Shown in pieces: positions 44,158-56,014 of a DNA stretch of 64,000 bases. Positions within the stretch are counted from its first letter, which is position 1, and each line of letters opens with the position of its first letter. The position numbers and the translations under genes were made by a program. Origin of the DNA: Pyropia yezoensis (taxonomy: Eukaryota; Rhodophyta; Bangiophyceae; Bangiales; Bangiaceae); NCBI GenBank assembly GCA_009829735.1, contig CM020618.1, forward strand, positions 3,842,882-3,906,881. The letters are read 5' to 3'. Below the pieces are notes generated by a model. The model was not told the origin of the DNA and searched no databases. It saw only the letters and a program-made list of their open reading frames with translations.

Positions 44158-47100
44158 GAGGAAGGACGACACGGGGTCGCTGGGGTAACCCTAGCAAGCC
44201 ATTCCGGACTGCCCCGGGGAAAGCTCCACGGAGAGCGCGGTTGAGCCGACGCCGCATCAACCCCCGGGTACACCTTCCGGCCCCGACGACACGGCGTCCG
44301 GGGATTGATGACCAACCACCAAGGTTGGGAGGAGAGGATGGGAAGCCCCGCCACATGGATCCAGACGAGGGCCCTGGCAAGGATGCCCGAGCTACACCGG
44401 ATATCGGTGTAGGCCACGTACTATTCACCTTGGAGAACTTCAAGGTATCAGCCACACTGGGGGTTGACCCCCAGTCGAACCGATCGTATTACCCTGTACT
44501 GGATACAGGGGCTGGACCTGACCTGATCCAGAAGGATACCCTCCCGGACAAGTGGCTCCCGCGAGTCAGAGTTGCTCGGGGACCCACGATCAAGGATTCG
44601 AATGGTGGTCTCATTCGTACGACGGCAGCGATGTCGCTGCAGGTCACCATCGGGGAGCTCACTACGGAAGTTGACTTCGTGGTGTGTGAGACTCAATCTG
44701 TGCCCTGCATACTGGGGTGCGCCTTCATCAACGTTCACGTTGATGCCATCCGGCCGGGCCGGAGGACCGTCGAGCTGCAAGAGGCCGACGGGACTAAGAG
44801 AGGACAGACAGCTATCGTCAGGGACCTGACATTACAAGGGAGCCACGTTAACGTGGCTGAGGTATACGCCAACGTAGAACCGAAGACACTCCGGCTGGCC
44901 AAGCGGACTCGCTTTGAGCCGCTATCGGAGACCGTCTTCCCGGTTAACTGTGACCTCGCAGGCATCTGCAGAGTCCAGTCCAACCTACGAACCTACAAGG
45001 GCCATGGGTTGACCGTGGCCAACGGTATCGTAGACCTCCCAGCGGGGGGGTCATCCCTGCTCGTGGTGGCGAACTATCGCCGTAAGGCAGTCACCCTACC
45101 GAAGGGAACTATCCTCGGGATTGCCGGGCTCTACGAAGGAGATATCCTTACCCCTGACAAGGAGGGTCAAGTGGAGCCACTTGAGGTACTGGCGGTCACC
45201 GAGACCACCGAACGGCAGCAACCCGATGACGGGAAGCCTAACCTATCGACAGCTCCAGCGGACATCCCGCCAAAGGACCAAGAAGCCTTGAAGGCACTGG
45301 CCGAGGCTGACCTCGACCACCTTCCCCCTTCGGTAGCTGAAGGGGTACTACGGATGCTAAGAAAGCATGACTTCATGTGGACCGGCGGGGCGCTGGGTAC
45401 CATTGGGGCAACCCAACACCGTATAGACCTGGTACCAGGTGCTCGACCAGCGCGGTCGCAACCGCATCGCGCGGGACCTATGCAACGAGAGATCGTTGAT
45501 GAAGAAGTGAAGAGGATGAGCGAAGCTAAGGTGATCCGACCTTCGATGTCGGAGTGGGGCGCCCCAGTCGTTATCGTACCGAAGAAGGATCAAACACCTC
45601 GGTTTTGCATCGATTATCGACGCCTCAACTTGGTTACCAAGAAAGACTCATACCCTTCACCAAGGATGGACGAGTGCATCGACTCGCTGGGGGAGGCCAC
45701 ACTGTTTACCACAATCGACTGCAATGCCGGTTACTGGCAGATCCCAGTTGCGGAAGAGGATATCCCCAAGACGGCGTTCGTCTGCCACAGTGGCGTGTGC
45801 GAGTTCCTAAGGATGCCCTTCGGATTGTCCAACGCCCCCGCCACATTCCAGCGGGCCATCGACATTATACTGTCGGGAGTCAAGTGGCGTAACTGCCTGG
45901 TGTACCTGGACGCCGTCATCGTCTTCTCGCGTAACATGGATGACCATGTGCAACATGTCGATGAGGTACTCACCCTCTTGCGGAACGCCGGGGTAACCCT
46001 GCGCCTCAAGAAGTGCGCCTTCTTCCAGCAGACAGTCGAGTATCTGGGTCACCAGATCACACCAGGTAAACTGGGAGTGCTCGAAGCCAATACCCGGGCA
46101 CTCCGGGATGCGCGATACCCAACCACCCAGACACAGCTGAAAAGCTTCCTGGGGTTGTGCAACGTATACCGACGGTTCGTCAAGGACTTCGCTCGTATAG
46201 CCAAACCGTTAACGGTTCTGACAAGCAGCGCCTTGCCAAAGGTACTTCAACCTCCCTGGCCCAGCGAGGGAGAGGCATTCGAGCTGCTCAAGCAAGCTCT
46301 GCTAGCCCCACCCGTGCTTGCGTTGCCGCATAGACGGGGGACCTTCGTCATCGACGTCGATGCCCGCGGCACCCAAGAGGGATGCACCCTGCTACAGGGA
46401 GAGACCATCATCGGTACCGATAATGCTATCCCGGACCTACATCTGGTAGGGTACTTCAGCCGGACACTCAACCCGGCTGAGCGTAACTATAGTGCCACCG
46501 AGCGCGAGTGCCTCGGAGTCATATGGGCAGTGCAACTGCTTCGGCCATACCTGGAAGGTTCCAGGTTCATCGTAAGGTCCGACCACGAACCTTTACGATA
46601 GCTTCTCAACCTTGGTGACAAGGATTCCGACAGCCACGGTCGGCTAGCCCGGTGGAGGCTGAAGATGGCCGAGCACGATTACCGGACCATATATAAGGCC
46701 GGGTCCACCCATCATCTGGGGGACGCGCTGTCGCGACTCGATACACCGAGCGGAAATACCCGACAGGTGGACGAGGACATCCCGGTGGTACCGGTGAGCA
46801 TGGTGGGTAATGCTACCCAAGGTATGGTTGACCATACCATGGCACACCTTGCGTGCCCATTGACCCTCGCCGATTTCCGTGAGGCACAGGCCAATGACGA
46901 TGACTGTAAACGCCATCGTGCTAACCTCCTGGCCGGCACGGCCGGCATCTTCTCCGAGAACGAGGACGGACTCATATACTGGCGGGCACCCGCCGACGGA
47001 CGGCATCAGGTCGTGGTTCCCGTGTCCTTACGGCAAGCCGTCATGGAACGAGAACACGAGAACCCCACAGCCGGACACCCGGGGGGTTCGCGCATGTTCG

Positions 47101-48327
47101 CAGCAATGCGAAGGTTCCTCTACTGGCCAGCTACGGCCGTCGACGTAATCGACCACGTGCGGGGATGCCACCCGTGTGCACAGAATCGTATGAGTCTTCA
47201 TAGGCGGGCATCCGCTATGAAACTGTTCCCCCCGGATGGGCCCAACGAGAAGTCGCTATCGACATACTCGGGCCGCTTCCGGTAACGGAAGAAGGGAACA
47301 GGTACATCCTGGTCATGTCGGACCGCTTTACTAAGCTGTCACGGGCAGTAGCAATCCCGAACGATACGGCCTACACGATCATGAACGCAGTGGTTGACCA
47401 CTGGATCAGTGCTTACGGAGTAATGAAGCAACTCCTCTCCGACAACGGAGCAAACCTTACGTCAGCATTCTGCACTAAGGTCCTGGGCATGTTCGGCATC
47501 GAACCCCGTCGGGCATCCGACTTCCACCCGCAATCCAACGGGCAGGTGGAGCGGTTCAAGCGCATCATCATGAAGATGCTCCAATGCTATATGGCGGAGC
47601 ACACGAAGACATGGGACAGGCTCCTGTCCGCCTTGACCCTGGCATACAATGCCAGGCCCCACCGGAGTACCAGCATTGCCCCACTGGAATGGGTCATGCC
47701 CATGGGCGTCGGGAACCTGACGCTACCACCGGGCAGATGCACTCGGTATGACATACCGAAGGGCCGACCGGCCGAACGGATCCACTTAGCTTGGTTGGCC
47801 AAGCTATCGTGGATGATACCCAAGCTCAAGGGTGCCCTTGACCGTACACAACTTCGATACAAGAAGAACTTCGACGCCCGACTACGGGTACGCAACGCAA
47901 CCCTGGTAACAGGTGACTGGGTCTATATCAGACACCAGAAGTTCCGAGGGAACAAGTTTATGCAACTGGTCAAGGGACCGTACCAAATCTTACACAGAGA
48001 TGATCACTCTGTCATCCTGCACTCCGATACGGAGATACAACGCATCAACCTCAATGATGTGACACCTGCTCCGAAGCCGGACAGCCTCAGCCGGTACCGG
48101 CTGGGTTGCTACATGAAGCTCTTACCCACCGGTCAGATGACCCGGTGGGACCGGATGGGATTCCATACCAAGTAGAGAGCGTGGTCGGACACACCGACCC
48201 GGACCTACCAGGACCCTGGTACGTCAAGGTAATGTGGGTCGGATACGACTCACCCACCTGGGAACAGGCGGCAAATATACCCCGTCAACTCCTCATGCCT
48301 TACACGAGGCGACAACGCCTACTGTAA
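44145..48327 (+). pseudogene. pol: Element B pol (protease-RT-RNase H-integrase-chromodomain), inactivated
   Basis: Protease motif VLDTGAGPDL (codons near 44502). The RT fingers/palm are recognisable (FCIDYRRLN, CNAGYWQIP, MPFGLSNAPATFQR), but the active site is YLDAVIVFS at 45903, lacking the second metal-binding Asp. The RNase H frame hits a TAG at 46599-46601 where element A has Trp. The same frame continues into the integrase zinc region (EHENPTAGHPG ... GCHPCAQNR). A one-base frameshift near 47250 precedes the integrase core, which keeps its D,D,E motifs (IDILGPLP, LSDNGA, NGQVERFK). A second frameshift near 48106-48160 precedes a chromodomain (WYVKVMWVGYDSPTWE). A dead copy. Confidence 0.88.
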
Positions 48328-48779
48328 CAACCCAACCGACACCGACTTCGGCTGTTGGGGGGTGAGGCTTATACCTACTAAGTAGGGTGTCACATGGATT
48401 CGGCAAGACTTAGGTTCACTAAGTTGGAGCGGGCTTAGGCGAACTAAGTAAGTTACTGACTTTTAAAAGATTACTTGAAGGAGATGACTAACTCCGATAA
48501 TTTCAAAGTAACCTGAGGCTTACACCAAGGTAAACCTTCAGCCATGAGGCAAGTGACGGACCAAGAAAGGTTGACCTTCATGAGTATTAACCAACCAGGA
48601 TGGGTTGGGAAGGCGTGGGAAAGAACCGAGGCAGGCCACGGCTAAGTCAGACGGGGTACTCCCCAATGGCAGACAGTGGTATCATGCACACGCCCCAGCG
48701 GGGGATGAGTTTATACTCACTACTACCCGGCCACCATAAGGGTCACCGGGGCCCTCTCCCTCACAAACAATAGCACTCC
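48328..48779. other. Element B spacer between pol and antisense ORF
   Basis: Noncoding, lower GC than its flanks, tail-to-tail junction of two opposing ORFs. Contains TTAGGTTCACTAAG/GGCGAACTAAGTAAG-like repeats near 48410-48450. It should hold transcription end signals for one or both strands. Confidence 0.45.
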
Positions 48780-51074
48780 TCAGTGGGTAGACCCACTGCC
48801 CGAGGGAGGCCACTCACGCGTAAGCGCGTACACCTCCATGCTCCACCGGTCGGCAATCCCACGACGGTCAATCACCCGAGTGACCTCGGTGCATAGCTGA
48901 ACGAGGGTGCTGCGGCCGGCCTCCACGTCCGCCAGAGCGGACTGGAGGCGGTCCAGCACGCCACCGAAGCAACGCGCGGACTCAACCAGCGCAGCTCCTG
49001 GGGAGATATCCCCCCAGCTAACAGAGAGACCCTCCCGCATCGCCCGGGCAACAAGGGCGTCAACGCCCTCATACCAGAGACGGGGACCCCCGTCATGCAT
49101 GACAGGGGCGGGAGGTGACACTAGCGCAGCCAGAGGAGCCACAGGAGCCGACACGGCTACCACCGGAGCCGGTGGCACCTTATACGAGGCCCGGTAGGAC
49201 CCTACCGAAGGGGCTCCACCGTAAACCCGGCGGGGCTCGGCCCGACGACGGGACACCTCACGCTCCCCACCCGCAGAGCCAAACTCTCGGGGACGACAGC
49301 CAACCGCCACCGGTATCGGGCTACCGAACCACGGGGCGAGGACCTGAAGAGGGTCATGGATAACCATGGGAATACCCAGGTCAGCAACAGCCTCGGTGGA
49401 CGCCCACCCATGGCAATTGGGCTCACCCGGCTGAGCACGCCGGATACGCAACGCGTGACGAGTCAAAGGGGAAGCCCCAGCCTGCGGGTCCCGGTACGGG
49501 GGAAGGGCCAACACCCCGGCCCAGTTCAAGGCATCGTGAACAGCCAGCAGGGCCTCGAACTCCCGGGCCAACCCGGTCTTCGCGGCTATCATGTCCACGC
49601 CCAACTGCTCGATGTGCCGACGGACACCCGTCGGAAGATGAAACAGGCGCCCCTGCCGGCGGACGGACAGCAGGAAGGAGGAAGCCTGCCCGAGGGTAAC
49701 CTCGAGGGTGAAGGTCCCCTGCAACGGGTGGACCGGCCGGGAGGCCAACACACTCCCGAGGTATCGGAGGCAGGAGCCGGTGTCAAACCGGAAAGCAGGG
49801 GCGGGTTCCCACTCCTCCTGCCACAGAGGCGGGCGCACGGCAGTGTACACCGGCGCACGACCGTTTCCGGTCTGCAACGCACATGTTATATCGGTGCGAA
49901 ACGCATCCGCCATGACACCATGGTTGCGTCGCCAGCTCGACACTGACTTCAACCCCGCCATAGGCGGGTACGGGGCCGTCAACGTCAAATACGGGGATAC
50001 CCCCGGGAAGTACTCGAACCCGGGATACCGGCCGGTATCACCCACCGTCTCCCCGAACACAACCGGCTCCGCCGCCGCCGCAATCCCCCGAGCACTAGCC
50101 GGGTAGTCAACCTCCCGCGGCAACGCGGGGGCAATCAAGTCGCATATCCCGAAGGCGGAGTCGAGGTAGACCTCACCCCGCCCCATCCGGGTGCGCCAGA
50201 GCTGCACATGCCGGTCGTCCGGCTGGCTCAGGATCCAATGATGTTCCACCCGGACCGCGTTCGGCTGGTTGACCAGCCGCACCAACTCCCGTTCCCAACT
50301 CGGGTCCACCTTGACGCGCCGAAAGGTCTCTCCAGGTAGACGCGGCTGGTGGAAGTCCACCCGCATCCGCCCAGCGGACTCCATCGACTCCTGCACAGTC
50401 ATGCCTCGAACCCGAGCCACCAAGTCGGACATCGACATGGCGGGTTGACCCGCAGCCAAGGCGACGCCGCCACCCAACGGGGCAACCCGGGCAGGACCAG
50501 GAAGAATAGGGGGCGCCGGGGGAAGCCCCACCGGCAGATGGGCCGCCACCGGCCGAGCACGGGGCCGAGGAGGGAGAAGAAGGGCGGGCGCCCGCCCGGA
50601 GTAACTCCCGGAGTCCACTGCCATCGGGGAAGATACTTCTTGACCACCCAGCGTCCGCGGCACCGCGGGCAGAGCATCGCCGCCACCCGGGCCCGACGTG
50701 GGCACCACGGGGGCAGCAGGGGTAGACCCGTTACCCGCCGCCGCGAACACACCAACCGGGCGGGCACCCGCGCCGTCTTGACCCGCCGACCCGGCCGGGG
50801 TGCCGCCACGACCTTCCGACACGCCGGCGACGCCGTCTTGAGGTAGAGACCCGCCGGCATCGGCGACAGAAGCCATCCGGACCGCCGGAGGAGTAAAGGT
50901 AGAGGCCACCTCTTCACGCGGTTGCCCGACACCCGACGGAGCCGTCGTGCCGCTGCACACGGACGACAATCCGCCCGGCGCACCTTCCGGAGCCACACGA
51001 ACGGTCACCCGGTCGCCCTCGTCCTCCGACGAGCTCGCCACGAAGCACTCGGCGGCGGTGGCAGAGACGGGAAC
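48780..51074 (-). CDS. Element B antisense accessory ORF, N-terminus truncated
   Basis: Long unbroken frame antisense to pol; first ATG at 50876 gives 698 residues, and the frame is open through to 51269 because it reads into the adjoining LTR of element C. The N-terminal third is Pro/Ala/Gly-rich. The conserved part (e.g. RAPVYTAVRPPLWQEEWEP, LGQASSFLLSVRRQGRLFHLP, GVRRHIEQL) aligns by eye with the antisense proteins of elements C and A. The final ~90 residues are helical. No known domain is recognised; it is not zinc-finger, protease or envelope-like as far as I can see. Confidence 0.7.
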   Translation of the reverse strand, partial: VPVSATAAECFVASSSEDEGDRVTVRVAPEGAPGGLSSVCSGTTAPSGVGQPREEVASTFTPPAVRMASVADAGGSLPQDGVAGVSEGRGGTPAGSAGQDGAGARPVGVFAAAGNGSTPAAPVVPTSGPGGGDALPAVPRTLGGQEVSSPMAVDSGSYSGRAPALLLPPRPRARPVAAHLPVGLPPAPPILPGPARVAPLGGGVALAAGQPAMSMSDLVARVRGMTVQESMESAGRMRVDFHQPRLPGETFRRVKVDPSWERELVRLVNQPNAVRVEHHWILSQPDDRHVQLWRTRMGRGEVYLDSAFGICDLIAPALPREVDYPASARGIAAAAEPVVFGETVGDTGRYPGFEYFPGVSPYLTLTAPYPPMAGLKSVSSWRRNHGVMADAFRTDITCALQTGNGRAPVYTAVRPPLWQEEWEPAPAFRFDTGSCLRYLGSVLASRPVHPLQGTFTLEVTLGQASSFLLSVRRQGRLFHLPTGVRRHIEQLGVDMIAAKTGLAREFEALLAVHDALNWAGVLALPPYRDPQAGASPLTRHALRIRRAQPGEPNCHGWASTEAVADLGIPMVIHDPLQVLAPWFGSPIPVAVGCRPREFGSAGGEREVSRRRAEPRRVYGGAPSVGSYRASYKVPPAPVVAVSAPVAPLAALVSPPAPVMHDGGPRLWYEGVDALVARAMREGLSVSWGDISPGAALVESARCFGGVLDRLQSALADVEAGRSTLVQLCTEVTRVIDRRGIADRWSMEVYALTREWPPSGSGSTH

Positions 51075-51543
51075 TGTGGCAAAAACCACTTGCACACACG
51101 ACACCCAAGTTGGGGCGGTGTACAAGGGCTGCCTCCCGTGTCGGGGGAACCGGAAGAAGTGCAAGTCGCACACACTCTGTCCCTGTTGTGGGGCAAACCC
51201 CCCACTGACAAACAAGAGGATGGTGTGTGGTCCAACAGTTTCTTGGTCGGGACGGGGACGCAGGGCCAAGCCCCGCTGTCCCTCCCCTTATCCACCCAGG
51301 GTCCCCTCAGAATCTCGCCACTCAGAATCTCCCACCCCAGCACCTGCCCACCGGGCCACACGAAAATTCAAGACGATAAATGCAGAAAACCCTCAAATCC
51401 AAGTTGGATTTACTACTAAGCTAACTATCCCAAACTTAGGGAATACGGACCCAAATGCAGGGGGAGGAACGGATCAGGCTAGTGGCCTGCCGCCCCTTGC
51501 ATGGCACGTGTTGCCCCCCTACCTGGGGGTCAATACTGCTACG
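51075..51543 (-). repeat. Element C 3' LTR (putative)
   Basis: On the minus strand a pure purine tract GAGGAGAGGAGAG (51556-51544) precedes CGTAGCAGTATTGACC, comparable to TGTAGC at the LTR start in A and B, and the segment ends TTTTTGCCACA at 51075, comparable to TATACCACA in A. It shares GGTAGGGGGGC and TTAGTAGT motifs with LTR B. No second copy is in the window; the first base would be C instead of T. Confidence 0.4.
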
Positions 51544-51881
51544 CTCTCCTCTCCTCAGTTCCGACCGACCCGGTCGGCCCTGTGAGGGGGTGCGTAAAGG
51601 CACGTCTCGGCGTTGGGGGCGCGACTTCCTGTCCCCCCTTGAGTACGTAACGCGGATGTGGAGGCGGCCACGTTGACCGCCCCTCTCCTCGAGCTTGCCC
51701 ACTCGGCAGCTTGATCTCCCCGGTTCACACATCACCTTCACCACCACCTCCCCTTCACCTTCCACTGGGCCGCCCCACGCTGGGGAGGCCACCCGTCTAC
51801 CCACGATCCGAGCCCCCCTCAACTCGAGGCGGGTCTCGTGCCGCTGTAGCCAGGGCGTCTCTCCCCAACCTGGGGAGAGCC

Positions 51882-53484
51882 ATGGCGACCCCGGGAGTGG
51901 AGACGGACTCTCTCGACGAGCGTATGGAGGACACCTCCGACGGTGCAGCGCCCGCCGGGACTTCCGGCGGGGGCTCCGCCATCGCTTCGGGGGATGGGAC
52001 TCCCGCGTCACCCGGCTTTGGGTTGACGGCGGGATCTCCCCCGGAGGCGGGGCAAGTTGTCCCGCGTGAGGCCTTGGGGCGGTGGTTTTACCCCGCTTGG
52101 CCTCTTTATGAGGAGGGGTTGACTGTTCTTCGCTGTGGCCGACTTGGCGCAGCGATTGGTCGGGTATGGGACCGCCTACGGGAGAAGTATCCCCGTAGGG
52201 TCGGATTCCCTGCCGGCTTCAGGATGGACCAGTTTGCCTTCCTGGACGACGAGGAGGTCGAAGACGTACAGCGTGCCAAGGCCATGGTGGACCGCGGGGG
52301 AACTATCCCGGGTCCCGGAGACTTGCCGACCTTTACGTGGGACGCTGTGGCAGCTCGCCCCCCGTACCTTCACGAGGCCGATCCGTACACTCATCACTTT
52401 GATGTGCGGATGGAGAAGGACTTCCGGCGAGGTCCCTACTTGGTGACCTCGGCTCAACTTGAGTTTCCTCAGCAGTCTGCTGCCAGTAAGGAGCAATACT
52501 ACCCGAAGAAGCCCGAGTGGTGGCCTCAAGTTGAGGTCCCCTACGGGTTCCCGGCGTTGCTGCCACGGTTGCTTGACCACTTCGGCTCCGTCATGTTGAC
52601 GGCCGGCCCTGATCACCTGGTGTGGGCCATATTGGCCACCCAGTGGCTCCTCGGGGTCATGTCGACCTGGGTGTCTTGTGTTCAGCGGCGGGGGATGATC
52701 TGGCATCTCCCCCTCCGGCTTATCCAAGGCTTGGAACAGCTCACCCCTCAGCTAGTTGCTGAGGGGTGCTCATCAGGACAACTCACTCTGCTTGAGGAGA
52801 TGCTCCGCCTCCACAAGTTTATCGAGTGGGAGAGCATTGAGCACAAGTTGCGCCGCCCCCCTCGTGGGCCCAAGGACGATGGCGCACTTCGCCAGTTCGT
52901 GTGGGTCGCTCGTGATTTTCACGACGGCCGTGTGGTCCTACGAGAGGGGTTGGGCATCGGGGACTACCCGTATGCCCCGGGAGTGGATCGCCACACTGCG
53001 CCACCCCCGGACAAGGCCATAGTTATGGCCGTGCCCTGATATGATGACCATATGACTCAACCCACTGCGAGGGCCCCAAGTCGGGGTCGCAGTTACACCC
53101 GGGTCCCGCCACCTCGGCGTGCTACTCCGCTTCCTCCTGTCCCCTACCAGCCGCACGGGGACATCCCGATTAACGTGGCCGTTGAGTCGTCCACCCCGGT
53201 GTCCCCCAACTTGGGGGCCACCCTCCTGACGGTATACCCCAAGTTGGTGTTACCGCCCCCGCCTCTAACCTCAGAGATGATGATCACCACGTTGGTGCGC
53301 ACCATTTTCTGGTTGGCCGCGTCGACCGCAACCCTTCAAAGTTCCGAGACTCCTCAACTTGAGGAGCGCGTTCGTACTGCAGTGGCGACCGCGAGTTGCG
53401 AGTCGGTGGCGGAGTTTATGACGGCCGAGTTGGCTCGCATTGGGGCTATTATGCCCCAGCCAGCCCCACTTGGGCGTGGCAAAC
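51882..53484 (+). pseudogene. Element C antisense accessory ORF, broken
   Basis: Starts at ATG 51882 and reads 385 codons to an in-frame TGA at 53037-53039; the same frame then continues open (about 150 codons) until it is cut by the LTR of element A at 53485. Conserved blocks shared with A include PPYL, a Phe/Tyr-Leu-Val-Thr/Ser segment, and YYPKKPEWWPQVEVPYGF versus YYP...EVEIPVGF. Blocks shared with B include LGVMSTWVSCVQRRG and HLP...LEQL. It is antisense to element C, whose pol lies on the minus strand. Function unknown. Confidence 0.65.
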
Positions 53485-54055
53485 TGTAGCATCCCTGGCC
53501 CCGACTTGGCGCCGACCCGGGACTGCAACCAGAGGGCACCAGGTGCCAGAACACGCCCGCCGTGTGGTGATGGTTGGCGGCCGTGGCCCGTGCCCGGCAC
53601 TGGGATGCGGTGGACTACGCTATCCACACGTGAGAGAGGGATTGCTGATGGGTTTTTGCATACTTGTGAGGGACTTGATTTGAGAGAATTCGAGTGTGAG
53701 ATTAGTGAGTGGGAATAGAATTAGTAGTGATAGTGGCCCCCGACCTGACGAGGTTAGACTCGGGTCGGGGCCACTCGGGGTTATGGGGGGGCTACCTGGC
53801 CAACGTGCCGAGGCTCCCCCAGATGCACGTTAAGAGGGACAGCGAGGCGCCCTTGGCCCGCGCCCTCAGGAAAAAGACAACTGCGCGTTTGCTTTCGTCT
53901 TCCCCGTGTGCACTACCGTGCGTATCTGTTTGCTCTGCGAGCAGGCACGTGAGGCAACAGGCATACCATTCTCGTAGTTCCCCTTTCTGTGTTACCTGTC
54001 CCTTTCCCCCGAGGGATATTGACACGTGTCTGAGAGGATCGAGTTTTATACCACA
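53485..54055 (+). repeat. Element A 5' LTR
   Basis: 571 bp, TGTAGCATCC ... TATACCACA. It differs from the 3' LTR at five sites; at three of these (ACTGCAACC, AATTCGAG, GAGGTTAG) the 3' LTR agrees with the solo LTR at 26.9 kb, so the changes probably arose in this copy. A GGCCCC-CGACCTGA...TCGGGTCGGGGCC palindrome lies near 53733-53772. Confidence 0.95.
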
Positions 54056-54059
54056 TATT

Positions 54060-54077
54060 TGGTGGAGCAGCAGGGGA
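54060..54077 (+). other. Element A primer-binding site
   Basis: TGGTGGAGCAGCAGGGGA, four bases after the LTR end and matching element B's site except for one base within the first 17. Presumably pairs with the 3' end of a host tRNA not identified here. Confidence 0.6.
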
Positions 54078-54266
54078 TCATTGGAGTGTTTGAGAAGAGA
54101 CATTTGGGAGCAGCGGTTGGGTTGTTCCTGTTCTGTCTTTTTCTGTGGTTTGGGAATTATTTGCACCCGTTCACGGGAATCCCATTCCTGGCTCTCCAAC
54201 CCCTTTCTTGTGGTCTTGCGATTTTTGGACACGCAGGTGACTGGACGTGGCTGTCAACAGACCAAC

Positions 54267-55934
54267 ATGGCTACCCTCCCTGGCACGACGGTGCCCGAAG
54301 GGGTAGACCCCGCGTCCCTTGACGCATCCCTGGTCACCGCGGGGGACGGTGCCCAACCCGGCGTTCTCCCTACGGGTGAAGCAGACCTGGGTGTGACATC
54401 CGGTAGCGGACTGGAGTCCACAGGCGGCCAAGCACCACCTGCTCCCGTTCCTCCGGCTGTTCCTTCTGTGGGAGCCACCCCGGGGTCAACGGCGTTTGAG
54501 TCCGCTCGCAGCAGACGTCTCCCTCCTGTCGGTTCTACTCCTCAACCTCCAGGGATAGCCCCTGGTGTGTGTACTCCTGGACCCACACATGGCAGCTGGG
54601 TGTATACACCTCTTCCTGTGGGCACTAGCGATGCCAGAGGCACCGTTGTGACTGGTTCTACGGGTCTCCCTGAGACCTCGACTCCTGGGACCGGCCAAGC
54701 TTTTCCTCCCCTTGCATCCTATGGGGCGGGGAGCTCCAAGACCGGTAACCGGAGCAGCCGAAGGCGTCGGCGTCATCGCCGTCGCTCTAGCACCAGCGAG
54801 ACCAGTTCCTCCAGCTCTGAGGGGGGATATGATTGGGATGTATCTCCCGGTCCCACCCGGCGCAGGCTAGTCGAGTTTGACTTCCCTGCCCACCAAGTGG
54901 GAGATGCCACCCTGAACAAGGTCACGTATTGGGGTAACTACCGGCTGGAGAACCAAGACCAAGGTTACACCCGGAAGATGGCCAAGAAGATGGCGTCCCT
55001 GAACCGGCGAATGCAGCCGAGCTTCGGGGGACATCCTAAGTTTTCCGGGAAGAGACCGGCGCTTATCTTTGCCTTCCTGCGCCGGTTTGTCAAGGCATGC
55101 AATGACAACGATGTGTCCGAGGGCAAGGCTCTCTACCTCCTGGTTAACTTCATGACCGGAGAAGCGGAACAGCGGTTTGCACAGGTTCTACCAGACTCTG
55201 CCGGACACATTGTCGGACGTACCGTCGCGAGTTATCCGGAGGCGGTCAACTGGCTCCTGTCCAACTACGCTGACGCGGACTCTCTGCGTAAAGCAGTCGG
55301 CAGGCTGAACCGGGCAACCATGGAAAGACAAGAGACTCCAGAGGCGTTCGCCCGTCGTGTCCGGGAGATGAGCGATGCTTGTGGCAACGTTTACCCTGAG
55401 GACAGGCTCAAAATGATCTTCTCGGAAGGGCTTCCTGAATATCTTCAAGTGGATGCGGAGAACTACAACCAGGAACATCAAGAACATACCTTCCAGCAGT
55501 TGATGGCCTACACCCAGGGCAAGTACCGGCAAGCCAGGGCCCTCCAAGCTCCCATGGTATCAACTCCCAAGCCGTTGTCGCGAGTTCGACCCGGACCCGA
55601 CAAGTATAAGGGAGGTGATAGCCCTGTACCGGTACTCGCAGTTGGCGAGGCCTCACCCATGGGGTCAGGGGACAAGTGGGGCGGCTTCATTTCTAAGGAG
55701 CAACCATCCCTGGTCGCCCCCAAGAAAGTCAAGAACCAGCGGTTCCGGTCTTGTTGGCTGTGCCAGAAGGAGGATCACATGTCCTACCAGTGCCCGACCA
55801 TTCCCAAGGACCTCCAGGAGAAACTCAAGCGTCAAGGACTGGTGTTTGCAAAGGCGGTCAACTTGGCTGACCGGCGGGCACCCTCCAAGATGGACCAGGC
55901 ACAGGTACATGCAATCCGAGTGGCAACCTTATAG
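54267..55934 (+). CDS. gag: Element A gag, shortened by a premature stop
   Basis: 555 codons from ATG 54267. A Ser/Pro/Thr-rich N-terminus with an Arg/Ser tract (about residues 160-185) precedes a retrotransposon gag capsid region (about 230-430: FLRRFVKACND, EAEQRFAQVL, YPEDRLKMIFSEGLPEYL), and a CCHC knuckle CWLCQKEDHMSYQC (C-x2-C-x4-H-x4-C) lies near the end. The TAG at 55932-55934 is premature: the same frame runs on 30 codons to ...SDPGNE-TAG at 56027, matching the STGNE end of gag B and containing the frameshift heptamer. Gag-Pol would therefore need read-through of this TAG, or this copy is defective. Confidence 0.8.
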   Translation: MATLPGTTVPEGVDPASLDASLVTAGDGAQPGVLPTGEADLGVTSGSGLESTGGQAPPAPVPPAVPSVGATPGSTAFESARSRRLPPVGSTPQPPGIAPGVCTPGPTHGSWVYTPLPVGTSDARGTVVTGSTGLPETSTPGTGQAFPPLASYGAGSSKTGNRSSRRRRRHRRRSSTSETSSSSSEGGYDWDVSPGPTRRRLVEFDFPAHQVGDATLNKVTYWGNYRLENQDQGYTRKMAKKMASLNRRMQPSFGGHPKFSGKRPALIFAFLRRFVKACNDNDVSEGKALYLLVNFMTGEAEQRFAQVLPDSAGHIVGRTVASYPEAVNWLLSNYADADSLRKAVGRLNRATMERQETPEAFARRVREMSDACGNVYPEDRLKMIFSEGLPEYLQVDAENYNQEHQEHTFQQLMAYTQGKYRQARALQAPMVSTPKPLSRVRPGPDKYKGGDSPVPVLAVGEASPMGSGDKWGGFISKEQPSLVAPKKVKNQRFRSCWLCQKEDHMSYQCPTIPKDLQEKLKRQGLVFAKAVNLADRRAPSKMDQAQVHAIRVATL

Positions 55935-56014
55935 AGCATCACGGAGGCTCTGGCAAGGGAAGCTCCTACGGACTTTGACCTGGAGACCGAAACCTCTAAG
56001 GACTCCTCGGACCC

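Larger units (their letters stand above)
41393..51074 (+). mobile_element. Element B: Ty3/gypsy LTR retrotransposon, 3' part missing in window
   Basis: Order on the plus strand: 5' LTR (41393-41755), primer-binding site, gag (to 44157), -1 frameshift site, pol (protease, RT, RNase H, integrase, chromodomain; to 48327), spacer, then a large antisense ORF (48780-51074). The chromodomain after integrase marks a chromovirus. The antisense ORF runs into what appears to be the 3' LTR of element C (minus), so B seems interrupted by C and its own 3' LTR should lie beyond the window. B is inactive: the RT active site is YLDA, and pol has one nonsense codon and two frameshifts. Confidence 0.75.

Noticed and set aside
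51075-51269. N-terminal ~65 codons of the element B antisense frame
   Set aside because: Probably the end of the element C LTR rather than B coding sequence; kept out of the B feature.
53709-54266. Extension of gag A upstream of ATG 54267
   Set aside because: It lies in the LTR and primer-binding region; the same reading occurs in the solo LTR and is LTR sequence, not gag.
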